Part shown: positions 17,119-25,905 of the stretch, piece after piece
Layout of the letters: every line of letters begins with the position of its first letter
Numbering within the stretch: the first letter of the stretch is position 1
Assembly (NCBI GenBank): GCA_048498315.1
Contig: JBEHYF010000007.1
Coordinates: 1 to 64,000 of the forward strand
Length of the DNA: 64,000 nt
DNA from: Actinoallomurus sp048498315
Lineage (GTDB): Bacteria; Actinomycetota; Actinomycetes; Streptosporangiales; Streptosporangiaceae
Direction of reading: 5' to 3'
The notes under the pieces: model-generated
Told to the model about the DNA's origin: nothing
Seen by the model: only the letters and a program-made list of their open reading frames with translations
The model's database searches: none
Position numbers and translations under genes: made by a program

Positions 17119-17980
17119 TCAGCCGGACACCGAGCGGTCGCGTACGCGCGCGTGGGCGAGCATCGACAGGCCGGACGGCTGGAGCGCGCCGGAGCGCTGC
17201 CACAGCGCCGGGTCGATGGCGTCGCGCTGCGTCCGCTGCGCGATCACCTCGAAGCCGTGCTCGTCCAGCAGCGCGGACATCTCCTCGGGCGCGAAGAAAC
17301 TCAGCCAGGGCTCGCCGCGCTCGGCCGCCACGGGCATGACCGCGTCGACGTACGCCTGCCCGGCGGTGTCGCGCAGCCGTCCGGGGAGCATGTAGTCGAT
17401 GACGATCTCGCTGCCGGGAGCGAAGCCGGCGATCGCCGACAGGGTCTCGCCGACGGCCTCGCGGGTGAGGTACATCGCGACGCCGAGCCAGCCGACGAAC
17501 GCGGGCCGGTCGGCCTCGAACCCGTTCCGGCGCAGGCCGCCGAGCGGCTCCTCGTTCTCGAAGTCGACAGGGACGAACGTCACCGTGTCCGGCACGCCCA
17601 ATCCGGCATCGGCCAGGAGGCGGCGCTTCCACCGCTGGGTCGCCGGATGGTCGACCTCGAAGACGCGGACCCGCCCGGCCAGGTCCGAACGCCAGGCGAA
17701 GGTGTCCAGCCCTGCGCCGAGGATCACGTACTGGATGACGCCGCGGTCCACGGCCTCGGCGAGGCGGTCCTCGGTGAAGCGGCTCCGGACGATGACCGCC
17801 GCCCGCGCGCCGCAGAGGACCGGATGCTCGCCGTGGGCGCGGTGGTAGCCGAGGAATTCCTCCGCGCGCTCGCCGAGGAGCGCGGCGGCGAGGGTGTCGG
17901 AGAATATCGGAGGATCGCTGTCGACGATCAGGTGCGCGGCGCGTGCAGCTGCCTGCCGTATCGGCTCGGCACGGCACCAT
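17119..17980 (-). CDS. class I SAM-dependent methyltransferase (LCMT-like), apparent 5' frameshift
   Basis: A methyltransferase of the leucine-carboxyl-methyltransferase superfamily (TIGR00027-like): SAM motif YVILGAGLDTFAWR, then VFEVDHPATQRWKRR and VPVDFENE. The homologous protein clearly extends upstream of the GTG at 17751 through EEFLGYHRAHGEHP and AAHLIVDSDPPIFSDTLAAA, but no start codon exists in that frame. The likely start, ATG 17980 (MVPCRADT), is in the next frame and would join near 17955-17962 by a one-base slip. Either a real frameshift or a sequence error; if translation began at 17751 a 210-residue shortened protein would result. Substrate unknown. Confidence 0.65.
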
Positions 17981-18091
17981 CTCCGACCGCGTCGAGGTCC
18001 CGCCTGGAAGAGCTTGGGTGACGATGCCGTCGGTGCCCGACGCGGCCGGTCCGGGCAGACTCGTCGTGCACGGACCGGCCGGGGCGGGCGG

Positions 18092-21000
18092 CTACTCGAT
18101 GATCTCGATGGGGAGTGTTTCGGTGTAGTGGAGGGTGCCGAAGTAGGCGACCTTGACCAGGGCCCACCAGGAGCCGGGGCGGGGGGCGCGGGAGGCGCGT
18201 ACGGTGAACGGGACGCGGATCCGGGCGCCCGGTTCGACCACGAAGCCCTGCGTCCATGGGGTGATCAGCGCGGGGGAGTGCGGCCCCCACGTGCCGATCG
18301 GGCTGACGAGCTGCGCCTCGCCGCGGATCGCGGATGCGGCCGTATTGGTCAGCTCGACGGCGAGTTCTCCCTCCTCGCCGGGGCGCAGCGGCGGCACCGC
18401 GGTCAGCAAGACGTCCAGCGGTTCGGCCGCCGGGGCGTCGCCGACCCGCACCGTCACGACGTCCTCCAGCATCTGGCCCAGGTCGTCGCGGATGCGCGCG
18501 CCGACGAAGTACGTGCCGGGTGCGGCGGAGGACGTGTCGACGGACAGCTCGAACTCGGCGTACTCGCCGGGCGCGAGGTCGTAGCCGAGCGCCGGACCGG
18601 TGATCGACAGGCCGTCCGGCACGTCCAGCTCGACCTGTCCGGCGACGGGACGGCCGGACGTCGCGACGGTCAGCCGTACGCGGCCCGCGTCGCCGTCGGC
18701 GAGCCTCTGCGGGGTCAGGTGCACGGCGGTGGGCAGGTTGCCGATCGGTGCCGGTCCCTTGTTGTGCAGCCAGTAGCGGGTGAACACCGGCTGGGCGTGC
18801 TCGGCGAACGGTCCGAGGGCCGCGGGCCCGCCGGAACCCGCAACGCCGGGCTCGCCTGCGCCTGGCGCGCCCGCGTCCGGCCCCGCGGCCGGAGCGCCGG
18901 GGCTGTTCGCGGGGCGGAGGCGGAGGGTCGTGACGTCGGCGGGGGCCAGGTCGGCGGTGCCGTCCAAGTGGCGGATCTCGGAGGTCTCCAGCAGGTCGAT
19001 GACGTGGGCGTCGGCGATGCCGGTGAACAGCGAGACGCGGGCAGACGCCGGGCGGCCAGACGTCTCGTACAGGCGCACCGTGACGCCGTCCGCCGGGTCG
19101 GCGGCGCCGGGGCGCGCGGCCGCGAGCGGGTTGCCGGCCGGTTTGAGGGCGGTCAGGGCGACGTTCTCCGGCTCGACCGTGACGAAGCCGTCCGGCGGTA
19201 CCGGCGCGCCGGGGTGCGCGTCCGCCGGGCGGGACAGGACCGCGTGGTTGTACTCCTGCCCGGCCCGCACGAACCCGGCCGCGCGCCAGTCGCCGTCGCC
19301 GGCGGCGAGCGCGTAGCAGAAGGTGTGCGTCCAGTGCTGCCACGACAGGCTGGACCCGTCGGGCGCGGTGCGCAGCGGCCCGTCGATCCACACGCCGCTC
19401 GGCCAGGTGCTGCACGAGCGCATCAGGTTGAGGTACAGCGCCTCGCCGAGCTTGGCGACGTTGCCGGGCATGCCGGCGTTGAGCAGCGCGACCGAATGGC
19501 CGGCGTACGCCTCCTCCGCGCCGGGCAGGTCGCCGGGCCGGCGGACGTCGATCACGGCGTCGGCCAGGTCGGCGACGAGATCTGCGGGGTCGCCGGCCAC
19601 GATGAGGACCGGCAGGTCGCGGGTGCCGCGCAGGTCGGCGCCGGGCGTCCACACGTCGGCCATCGGCGCGATCGCCGGGACGAACACCCGGCCGTGCATC
19701 GCGAGCGTGTCCGCGTACGCCGGCTCGGCGGCGGCGAGCACGGCCGCCGTGAAGGCGTTCTCGCCGGGGCCGCCGAGCGCGATGCGCACGTCCGGCAGGT
19801 TCGAGTCGACGTCGAGCGCGCCGTAGCGCGGGCCGTCGGGGCGCGAGTACGTGGCGGTGACACCCTGGGCGGCGAGCGCGGCCAGCACGGCCCGGGCGGG
19901 CTCGCACTGGTCGGGGGCGATCAGCTCGGCGACGCCGATGGCGTGCTCCTGACGTGACCCGTCGTCGCCGGCCAGCGCGATGCGGGCGGTGGCCGACAGC
20001 GCGGTCCAGGTGTGCGCGGGGTTGTCCAGCGTCCACAGGTCGGCGCCGGAGTCGGCGTCGGGGAAGCCGAACGGACGGCCGATCACGGCGAACCCGACCT
20101 CCGAGACCGGCCGGGCACCGGGCACGTCCAGGTCGAAGCGGACGCGCAGCAGCCGGTCCTGGCCGATCGAGCCGCCGACGTGGGTGCGAAAGTCGACCCG
20201 GTCGACGCCGTCCCACAGCAGCACCTCGCCGGTGATGGTCAGGTCGTCCAGCACCGTGTCGACGACGATGCGGCGCCCGATCGCGCACTCCTCCAGGCGT
20301 ACGGACGCCGGGCGCTCGCCGGTGCCGCGGCCCGGCCCCTTCGGCAGCAGGTGCCAGGGGCCCTCGCCCCAGGTCGGGTGCGTCGGGTACTCCTCCTGAC
20401 AGACCAGCTCGCCGCCGAGCCCGCCGTCGCGCAGCAGCTCGCGGCCGGAGCGCAGGTCGCGGATGGAGGTGAGGGCGCCGCCGCGCGCCGGGTCGACGGT
20501 CACCGCGAACGCGCCGTTGCCCGCCTCCACCGGGCCGGCCGCGTCGCCGCCGGTGACCTCGGTCCAGCCCGTCGGCAGGTCGCTGGCGTCGATCACGCGG
20601 TAGACGCGGAAGCCGAGCGACGGGACGTCGCGGGCGAGGAAGGTCAGGGTGACCTCTTCCAGTGCGCCGTCCGCCGCCGTGCGCACGCCCTCGGCGAGCG
20701 CCGGCACCGGAGCGCCCGCGTCGTCGACCAGCCGAAGCCCGGCCGGGCCCGGAGGGTCGAACGTGAGCCGTACCGTCGTGAGGCCGTCGCGCCGCCACGA
20801 CAGGGTGTTGGCCGCGACGATCGGGCGGCCCGGACCGGAGGTGTCGGAGCGGGCCGCGAGGTGGTCCAGCGCGGCCATGCGGACGGTCTCGCCCAGCTCG
20901 TACGCCTCGCGCCAGCCGCCGAGCAGGTCCACGTACACCTGGTCGGACTCGCTGCCGGTGATCGCGTCGTGGTGCGCGCCGTACGCGAGCTGCCGCCAGG

Positions 21001-22384
21001 CGCGGTCGAGCGCCTCGGACGGGTACGCGGCACCGGTCAGCGCGGCGAGCGTGGCCAGCCGCTCGGCGTCGAGCACCGCGACCTCGGCGGCCCGCTGCGC
21101 CTGCTTGGTGTCGATGTAGGAGACGTCCTTGCCGGTATAGACCGGGTTCATGTCGCGGGTCTGCGGCACCGGCCGGCGGCGGCTCTCGCCGAGCTCGGCG
21201 CGGACCGCGGCGAAGAACTCCTTCGGCAGACCGACGACGAACCGCGGCCACACGTACCGTTTCGCCCAGTCGCGGTGCACCTCGGTGCTCCACCGGGACG
21301 GCACGACGTGGTCGCCGCCGACCGGCAGCAGCACGTTGCGGGTCGCCGCGACCGGCCGGAGCTGGGAGAACTGCTCGTACGCCGCCTCGGCGGCCTCTTC
21401 CAGCGTGCGGGCCTGCTCCTCCATGACCCAGCCGGCGCTGTAGTGGTTGGCCATGTACGCGGTGAGCAGGCCGCGGCCGGTCGGGGAGATCCATTCGAAC
21501 TCGGCGGGAAACTGCATGCGCGCGTTGTCGCCGACGTGCCGGCGTGGCCCCCACATGTGGAACGGGCCGCGCGCCCACGCGCTGGAGGTCAGGCCCGCGT
21601 CGGCCATCAGGCCGGGATAGGCGGGGTCGTGGCCGAACACGTCGAGCATCCACGCCGAGGCGGGGTCGCCGCCGACGACGTCGCGCTGGTAGCCGATGCC
21701 GTAGACCGCGTTGCGGATGGTCGACTCCGGGTGCGTGAGGTTGGTGTTCGGCTCGTTGTAGTTGCCGCCGACGATCTCGATGCGGTCCTCCTCGATGAAC
21801 CGGCGCAGGTCGGCGCGGTCCTCGGGGAAGGCGTCCCAGTACGGCTTGAGGTAGTCGACCTCGGCCAGCACGAACTTGTAGTCGTCGTCGTGGCGGGCCG
21901 CCTCCAGGTGCGCGTGCACCAGGTCGAACGCGGTCTTCACCCTCGGCCGGCGGCGCTGCTCGGCGACGGGCAGGTCGTACCAGTTCTCCGTGAAGCCGCC
22001 CTGGGTGTTCCACCACACGGGGTCGTAGTGGAAGTGCGACACCATCCACATCGTCCAGCCGGTAGCCGCCGCGACGATCTCGCCGTCGGCGGAGGCGCGG
22101 GCGTCGGGCGGGCCGGCCGTCTCGGCGACCGCGGTGACCCGGCGCACCGCGCCCTCGGTGACCGGCTCGTCCAGGTGCACGCCGACCTCGGCGACGGCGG
22201 TCTCGCCCGCGGCCAGCCGGGGGATCACCGCGGGCTCGGGCGTCCGCACCGCCGGGCCGTGCAGCGACACCCGTACCTGCGCCGGCACCGGCTCGCGCGC
22301 CGTCACCGTCACGCGTACGAGCTGACGGGGATGGGACGGGGAGCCGACGAACAGGTCGGTCGCCTCGATGGCGGTGATGCGCAT
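18092..22384 (-). CDS. GH38 alpha-mannosidase
   Basis: A very large (1430 residues) retaining alpha-mannosidase of glycoside hydrolase family 38. The Zn-binding HFHYDPVWW is at about 117-125 and the nucleophile region WMLDVFGHDP at 245-253 (Asp248); the N-terminal 110 residues form a beta domain, and long beta-rich C-terminal parts follow, ending in a NEW3-like segment (about 1200-1430). No signal peptide is present, so it should act inside the cell on imported mannosides. GGAGGA sets the start at 22384. It ends an operon with a binding protein and two permeases, implying import followed by hydrolysis. Bacterial GH38 enzymes often work on mannose-rich glycans; the exact substrate is inference. 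Confidence 0.92.
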   Translation of the reverse strand: MRITAIEATDLFVGSPSHPRQLVRVTVTAREPVPAQVRVSLHGPAVRTPEPAVIPRLAAGETAVAEVGVHLDEPVTEGAVRRVTAVAETAGPPDARASADGEIVAAATGWTMWMVSHFHYDPVWWNTQGGFTENWYDLPVAEQRRRPRVKTAFDLVHAHLEAARHDDDYKFVLAEVDYLKPYWDAFPEDRADLRRFIEEDRIEIVGGNYNEPNTNLTHPESTIRNAVYGIGYQRDVVGGDPASAWMLDVFGHDPAYPGLMADAGLTSSAWARGPFHMWGPRRHVGDNARMQFPAEFEWISPTGRGLLTAYMANHYSAGWVMEEQARTLEEAAEAAYEQFSQLRPVAATRNVLLPVGGDHVVPSRWSTEVHRDWAKRYVWPRFVVGLPKEFFAAVRAELGESRRRPVPQTRDMNPVYTGKDVSYIDTKQAQRAAEVAVLDAERLATLAALTGAAYPSEALDRAWRQLAYGAHHDAITGSESDQVYVDLLGGWREAYELGETVRMAALDHLAARSDTSGPGRPIVAANTLSWRRDGLTTVRLTFDPPGPAGLRLVDDAGAPVPALAEGVRTAADGALEEVTLTFLARDVPSLGFRVYRVIDASDLPTGWTEVTGGDAAGPVEAGNGAFAVTVDPARGGALTSIRDLRSGRELLRDGGLGGELVCQEEYPTHPTWGEGPWHLLPKGPGRGTGERPASVRLEECAIGRRIVVDTVLDDLTITGEVLLWDGVDRVDFRTHVGGSIGQDRLLRVRFDLDVPGARPVSEVGFAVIGRPFGFPDADSGADLWTLDNPAHTWTALSATARIALAGDDGSRQEHAIGVAELIAPDQCEPARAVLAALAAQGVTATYSRPDGPRYGALDVDSNLPDVRIALGGPGENAFTAAVLAAAEPAYADTLAMHGRVFVPAIAPMADVWTPGADLRGTRDLPVLIVAGDPADLVADLADAVIDVRRPGDLPGAEEAYAGHSVALLNAGMPGNVAKLGEALYLNLMRSCSTWPSGVWIDGPLRTAPDGSSLSWQHWTHTFCYALAAGDGDWRAAGFVRAGQEYNHAVLSRPADAHPGAPVPPDGFVTVEPENVALTALKPAGNPLAAARPGAADPADGVTVRLYETSGRPASARVSLFTGIADAHVIDLLETSEIRHLDGTADLAPADVTTLRLRPANSPGAPAAGPDAGAPGAGEPGVAGSGGPAALGPFAEHAQPVFTRYWLHNKGPAPIGNLPTAVHLTPQRLADGDAGRVRLTVATSGRPVAGQVELDVPDGLSITGPALGYDLAPGEYAEFELSVDTSSAAPGTYFVGARIRDDLGQMLEDVVTVRVGDAPAAEPLDVLLTAVPPLRPGEEGELAVELTNTAASAIRGEAQLVSPIGTWGPHSPALITPWTQGFVVEPGARIRVPFTVRASRAPRPGSWWALVKVAYFGTLHYTETLPIEIIE

Positions 22385-22400
22385 GAATGCTTCCTCCGGT

Positions 22401-23246
22401 TCAGCCCTTGACGGCGCCCGACATGGCGAACGCGTTCCCGAGCAGGCGCGACGCGATCGCGTACAGCGCGACGACGGGTACCGAGTAGAGAATCGAGAAT
22501 GCGGCCAGCAGCCCGTACGACGTCGTGCCGTTGACGCCGAAGTACTGGTAGATCGCGACCGAGGCCGGCTGCTTGCCCGGGTCGATCAGCAGGATGAACG
22601 GCACGAAGAAGTTCCCCCAGGTGAGGGCGAACGTGAACGTGAACACCACGGTCGTGCCCGGCACCATCAGCGGCAGCACGATCCGCCGTAGCGCGCGCAG
22701 GCCCGACGCGCCGTCCACCCACGCCGCCTCCTCCAGGGAGATCGGCACCTCGTCCATGAAGTTCTTCATCATCCAGATCGCCATCGGCAGGCCGGTGGCG
22801 GTGAGGAACAGGATCGTGGCCGGGGTCGAGTCGAGCAGGTCGAGCTGCACGAACAGGCCGTAGACCGGCACCATGATCGCGGTGACCGGCAGGCCGGTGG
22901 CGAACAGCAGGCCGAGCAGGATCGACCGCCCGAACCTCCGCCCGTACCGCGACAGCGGGTAGGCGGCCGGGGCGGCCAGCAGCAGCGTCAGCAGCGCCGA
23001 CCCGAACGACAGCACGAAGCTGTTGCCGAGCGACCTGAGGTTGTCGCCGGTGAGCACCTGCGCGAAGTTGCGCAGTGTCAGGCTGTGCGGGATCGCCGTC
23101 GACAGGGTCGCCTGGCGGGAGAACGAGGCGAGGAACAGCCACGCGAACGGCGCGAGGAACGCCAGCCCGATGATGGCGAGCACGACGTACGCGGCCACGG
23201 CGGCGCTGCGCCGGCTCGGTGCCGTGGGGGAGGCGAGCGCCGCCAT
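22401..23246 (-). CDS. carbohydrate ABC transporter permease (MalG type)
   Basis: Inner-membrane subunit of a carbohydrate importer, 281 residues, six predicted helices. The cytoplasmic EAA loop reads EEAAWVDGASGLRALRRIVLPL, which contacts the ATPase. The start is one base beyond the stop of the MalF-type gene, and the mannosidase follows after 16 bases, so the order binding protein-MalF-MalG-mannosidase is one operon. No ATP-binding subunit is encoded here; in actinomycetes a shared MsiK-type ATPase often serves such importers. Confidence 0.9.
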   Translation of the reverse strand: MAALASPTAPSRRSAAVAAYVVLAIIGLAFLAPFAWLFLASFSRQATLSTAIPHSLTLRNFAQVLTGDNLRSLGNSFVLSFGSALLTLLLAAPAAYPLSRYGRRFGRSILLGLLFATGLPVTAIMVPVYGLFVQLDLLDSTPATILFLTATGLPMAIWMMKNFMDEVPISLEEAAWVDGASGLRALRRIVLPLMVPGTTVVFTFTFALTWGNFFVPFILLIDPGKQPASVAIYQYFGVNGTTSYGLLAAFSILYSVPVVALYAIASRLLGNAFAMSGAVKG

Positions 23247-23247
23247 G

Positions 23248-24168
23248 TCAGACCTCCTTCCGCATGATGCGCAGGTACACCAGCGAGAACATGGCGCCGA
23301 CGAGCAGGAGCACGATGGCCAGCGCGGCGCCGTAGCCCAGGTGGTAGAACTTGAACGCCTCCTGGTACATGTAGATGGGCAGCGTCTGGCTCTTCGTCCC
23401 GGGGCCGCCGCCCGTCATCACGAAGATCAGCGTGAAGACCGCCAGCGTCTGCAGCGTGATCGTCATGAGGTTGGTCATCATCGCCCGCCGCATCAGCGGC
23501 AGCGTCACGTGCCGCAGCCGCTTGCACGCCGACGCGCCGTCGACCGAGGCGGCCTCCAGCAGCTCTTCCGGCACGTTCGACAGCGCCGCGGAGTAGACCA
23601 GCATCGAGAACGCCGTGCCCCGCCAGATGTTGGCGACCGTGACCGACAGCAGCGGCGTCGCGTACAGCCAGTCCTTGCGGTGCACGCCGACCAGGCCGAT
23701 GATCGCGTTGAACGTGCCGTCGCTGGACAGGAACGCGTACCAGACGAACCCGGCGACCAGCTCCGGTATCACCCACGCGCCGACCACGATCCCGCCGACG
23801 ATGGCGCGCACGATCCGGCTGCGGCCCTTCATGAGCAGGGCGAGGGTCATCCCGCCGACGTTCTGCCCGATCACCGCGGAGCCGACCACGAACACGACCG
23901 TCAGCCACAGCGACCCGCGGAACGCCGGGTCGGAGAACATCTGCCGGTAGTTGCGCAGGCCCACCAGGTGCGGGGTGCTCGCGGTCGCCCCGGTCAGCGC
24001 GATGTCGGTGAACGAGGCGTAGACGCACCACAGGATCGGGCCGACGAAGAACAGCGCGAGCAGGGCGAACGCCGGCACGAGGGGCGCCACCCGCCCGGCC
24101 GCCCGCCGCCCGCGGACGGCGGGCGAGCGGCGGGCGACGGTGCGTTCGGGCAGTCCGACCGCCACCAT
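23248..24168 (-). CDS. carbohydrate ABC transporter permease (MalF type)
   Basis: The other permease half, 306 residues, with the EAA loop EELLEAASVDGASACKRLRHVTLP and a long periplasmic segment typical of MalF/LacF proteins. Its ATG (24166-24168) overlaps the stop of the binding-protein gene by the usual ATGA. The reading frame continues upstream into the binding-protein gene but that part is coding for another product. It would pair with the MalG-type subunit to form the pore. Confidence 0.9.
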   Translation of the reverse strand: MVAVGLPERTVARRSPAVRGRRAAGRVAPLVPAFALLALFFVGPILWCVYASFTDIALTGATASTPHLVGLRNYRQMFSDPAFRGSLWLTVVFVVGSAVIGQNVGGMTLALLMKGRSRIVRAIVGGIVVGAWVIPELVAGFVWYAFLSSDGTFNAIIGLVGVHRKDWLYATPLLSVTVANIWRGTAFSMLVYSAALSNVPEELLEAASVDGASACKRLRHVTLPLMRRAMMTNLMTITLQTLAVFTLIFVMTGGGPGTKSQTLPIYMYQEAFKFYHLGYGAALAIVLLLVGAMFSLVYLRIMRKEV

Positions 24169-25520
24169 CAGGAGGCGGACCCTTCCACCTTGTCGGGCCC
24201 GGCGATCTGCTTCTCCTGCTGGGCCAGGTCGTTCATCGCCTTCTCCGGAGACGCCTGGTCGGTGACCACCGCCTCCGTCGCCGCCTGGAGCTGGTTGGAG
24301 ATCTGCGGGTAGACGCTGAACGCGGGACGGTACTGGGTGACCGGGACCAGGCCGGTCCAGAACTTCTGCGTGGGGTTGCCCTGCACGTACTGCGGGTCGT
24401 TGGTGACGTCGTCGCGCACCGACACCTGCGTGGCCTTGACGTAGAAGAACAGTGAGTTCTCCCTGTTCATGGCGAGCTGCACGAGCTTCCACGCGGCGTC
24501 GGGGTTCTTGGTGTTCGCGCCGATCGACAGCAACCAGCCGCCGGACAGCGTCACCTTGCCGGGCGCCTGCCCGTTCTGCGTCGGCATGGGGGCGGTGCCG
24601 AGCGTCGAGGACCAGGCCGGCCAGGCGTTCGCGCCGCCGGGGATCCACGCCTGCGGCAGCCACGAGCCGTCCAGGTCGATGGCGAGCTTGCCCTGCGGCA
24701 GCTCCTGGCCTTCGACGTTGTCGCTCCAGTGCGGGTCGAGGGCCTGCTGCGGGGTCGGGCCCAGCTTCTCGTCGAACACCGTCTTCAGGAACGAGAAGCT
24801 GTCGGCCATGCCGCGGCTCGGCGCGACCCATTTGCCCGTCTTGTCGTCATAGAGCCGGTCGTTCGTGCCGTACAGCAGCATCTCGAAGCCCTGCATCGAT
24901 GCGGCCTCGCCGACGCCCTTGCCGGAGTAGACGTTCAGCGGGATCACGCCGGGCACCTTCGCCTTGATCTGCCGCGCGGCGGCCAGTACGTCGTTCCAGC
25001 TCTTCGGCTGCCAGTTCTGCGGCAGCCCCGCCTTGGCGAAGATCTTTTTGTTGTACCAGAGGCCGCGCGTGTCGGTGCCCATCGGAACGCCATACGTCTT
25101 GCCGTCCACTGCGCGGCCGGCCGCCTTCGCCGCGGGCACGAAGTGCGACCAGTCGGGCCAGGAGCTCAGCCGGGAGTCCAGCGGCATGAGGAAGTGCGCC
25201 TGCGCGTCGGAGTTGACGAAGAACGTGTCCTCGTAGGCCACGTCGGGTGCGGTGCTCGGCGAGCGCCGCATGAGGTTGAGCTTGGTGTAGTAGGAGTTCT
25301 CGTCCGCGTTGATCGGGATGAGCTTGAGCTTCACCCCGGGGTTCTGCTGCTCGAAGACCGGCTTGATCTTCTTGAACAGCTCGTCCGCCCCGATGAAGTT
25401 GCCGAACTTCTGGTACGCGACCTTGATCGTCTTGCTGTCGGAGGACGATCCGCCGCCGCACCCGCTCGCGGCCGCGGCGAGCATCACCGCCGCCATGATG
25501 AGAGCCGATTGCCGTCGCAT
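24168..25520 (-). CDS. extracellular solute-binding lipoprotein for sugar
   Basis: A 450-residue lipoprotein of the SBP_bac_1 family. The lipobox ends at Cys21 (LAAAASGCGGGSS), so it is anchored outside the membrane. The body shows the ELFKKIKPVFEQQNPGVKLKLI pattern and several exposed Trp residues (WPDW, WPAW, WKLV) typical of sugar binding. GGGAG just upstream of ATG 25520 fixes the start. It is the first gene of the mannosidase operon; a large inverted repeat (25538-25563) sits directly in front. It probably captures mannosyl oligosaccharides for the two permeases. Confidence 0.9.
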   Translation of the reverse strand: MRRQSALIMAAVMLAAAASGCGGGSSSDSKTIKVAYQKFGNFIGADELFKKIKPVFEQQNPGVKLKLIPINADENSYYTKLNLMRRSPSTAPDVAYEDTFFVNSDAQAHFLMPLDSRLSSWPDWSHFVPAAKAAGRAVDGKTYGVPMGTDTRGLWYNKKIFAKAGLPQNWQPKSWNDVLAAARQIKAKVPGVIPLNVYSGKGVGEAASMQGFEMLLYGTNDRLYDDKTGKWVAPSRGMADSFSFLKTVFDEKLGPTPQQALDPHWSDNVEGQELPQGKLAIDLDGSWLPQAWIPGGANAWPAWSSTLGTAPMPTQNGQAPGKVTLSGGWLLSIGANTKNPDAAWKLVQLAMNRENSLFFYVKATQVSVRDDVTNDPQYVQGNPTQKFWTGLVPVTQYRPAFSVYPQISNQLQAATEAVVTDQASPEKAMNDLAQQEKQIAGPDKVEGSAS

Positions 25521-25537
25521 GTGCTCTCCCTCCGGGG

Positions 25538-25563
25538 GATTTGCCACTGTGATATGGCAAATC
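25538..25563 (-). promoter_or_regulatory. operator: inverted repeat at the mannosidase operon promoter
   Basis: GATTTGCCA and TGGCAAATC form a perfect 9-base inverted repeat separated by 8 bases (CTGTGATA). It lies 18-43 bases upstream of the binding-protein start, the position of a repressor site. The core TTGCCA/TGGCAA also occurs in front of the neighbouring regulator gene, pointing to the same protein. Confidence 0.7.
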
Positions 25564-25905
25564 TGAAAGCACGGGGCTCCTGAGTCAAGACCTCCGGCCG
25601 ATCACGTGAACAAGGTGTTACATACTGCTCGCCGCGTGTCCCGCTTCCGTGGGCCTGAGCATCCGCTCCGTAACGGCCGCGCGCCGTCCCGCGTCCCGAC
25701 GGCGGCAGCGGCACCGCCCCGCCGAACGCCGAGGTCACCCGGCCAGAGTCACCGGGCCGAGGTCACCGAGCCAGGGCCGTCCGGGCCGAGCAACGGCGGG
25801 TCGAGCACGGCGGGCCAGGGTCGGCAGGTCGGGGGCATCCGGCCGAGGGGCGTCCGGCCGGGGGCGGCGGGCCGAGGGGCCGGTGGCGCCGCTCGGGAGC
25901 GCCGT
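25564..25905. other. intergenic region between regulator and operon
   Basis: A gap of 342 bases between the end of the fusion regulator gene and the operator. Repeated GGTCACC and GGGCCGAG words are visible but no gene. The promoter of the mannosidase operon should lie at its right-hand end of transcription, near 25570-25620. Confidence 0.4.

Noticed and set aside
16382..17980. One frame covering both the kinase-like gene and the methyltransferase
   Set aside because: Only the part from 17023 downward is homologous to the kinase-like family; the rest is an out-of-frame reading of the methyltransferase.
17928..22411. Very long open frames on the opposite strand and alternative frames of the mannosidase (for example 20012-22411 plus)
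   Set aside because: They are products of high GC in the GH38 gene: Arg/Gly/Pro-rich translations with no domain, while the minus-strand frame 18092-22384 carries full GH38 motifs.
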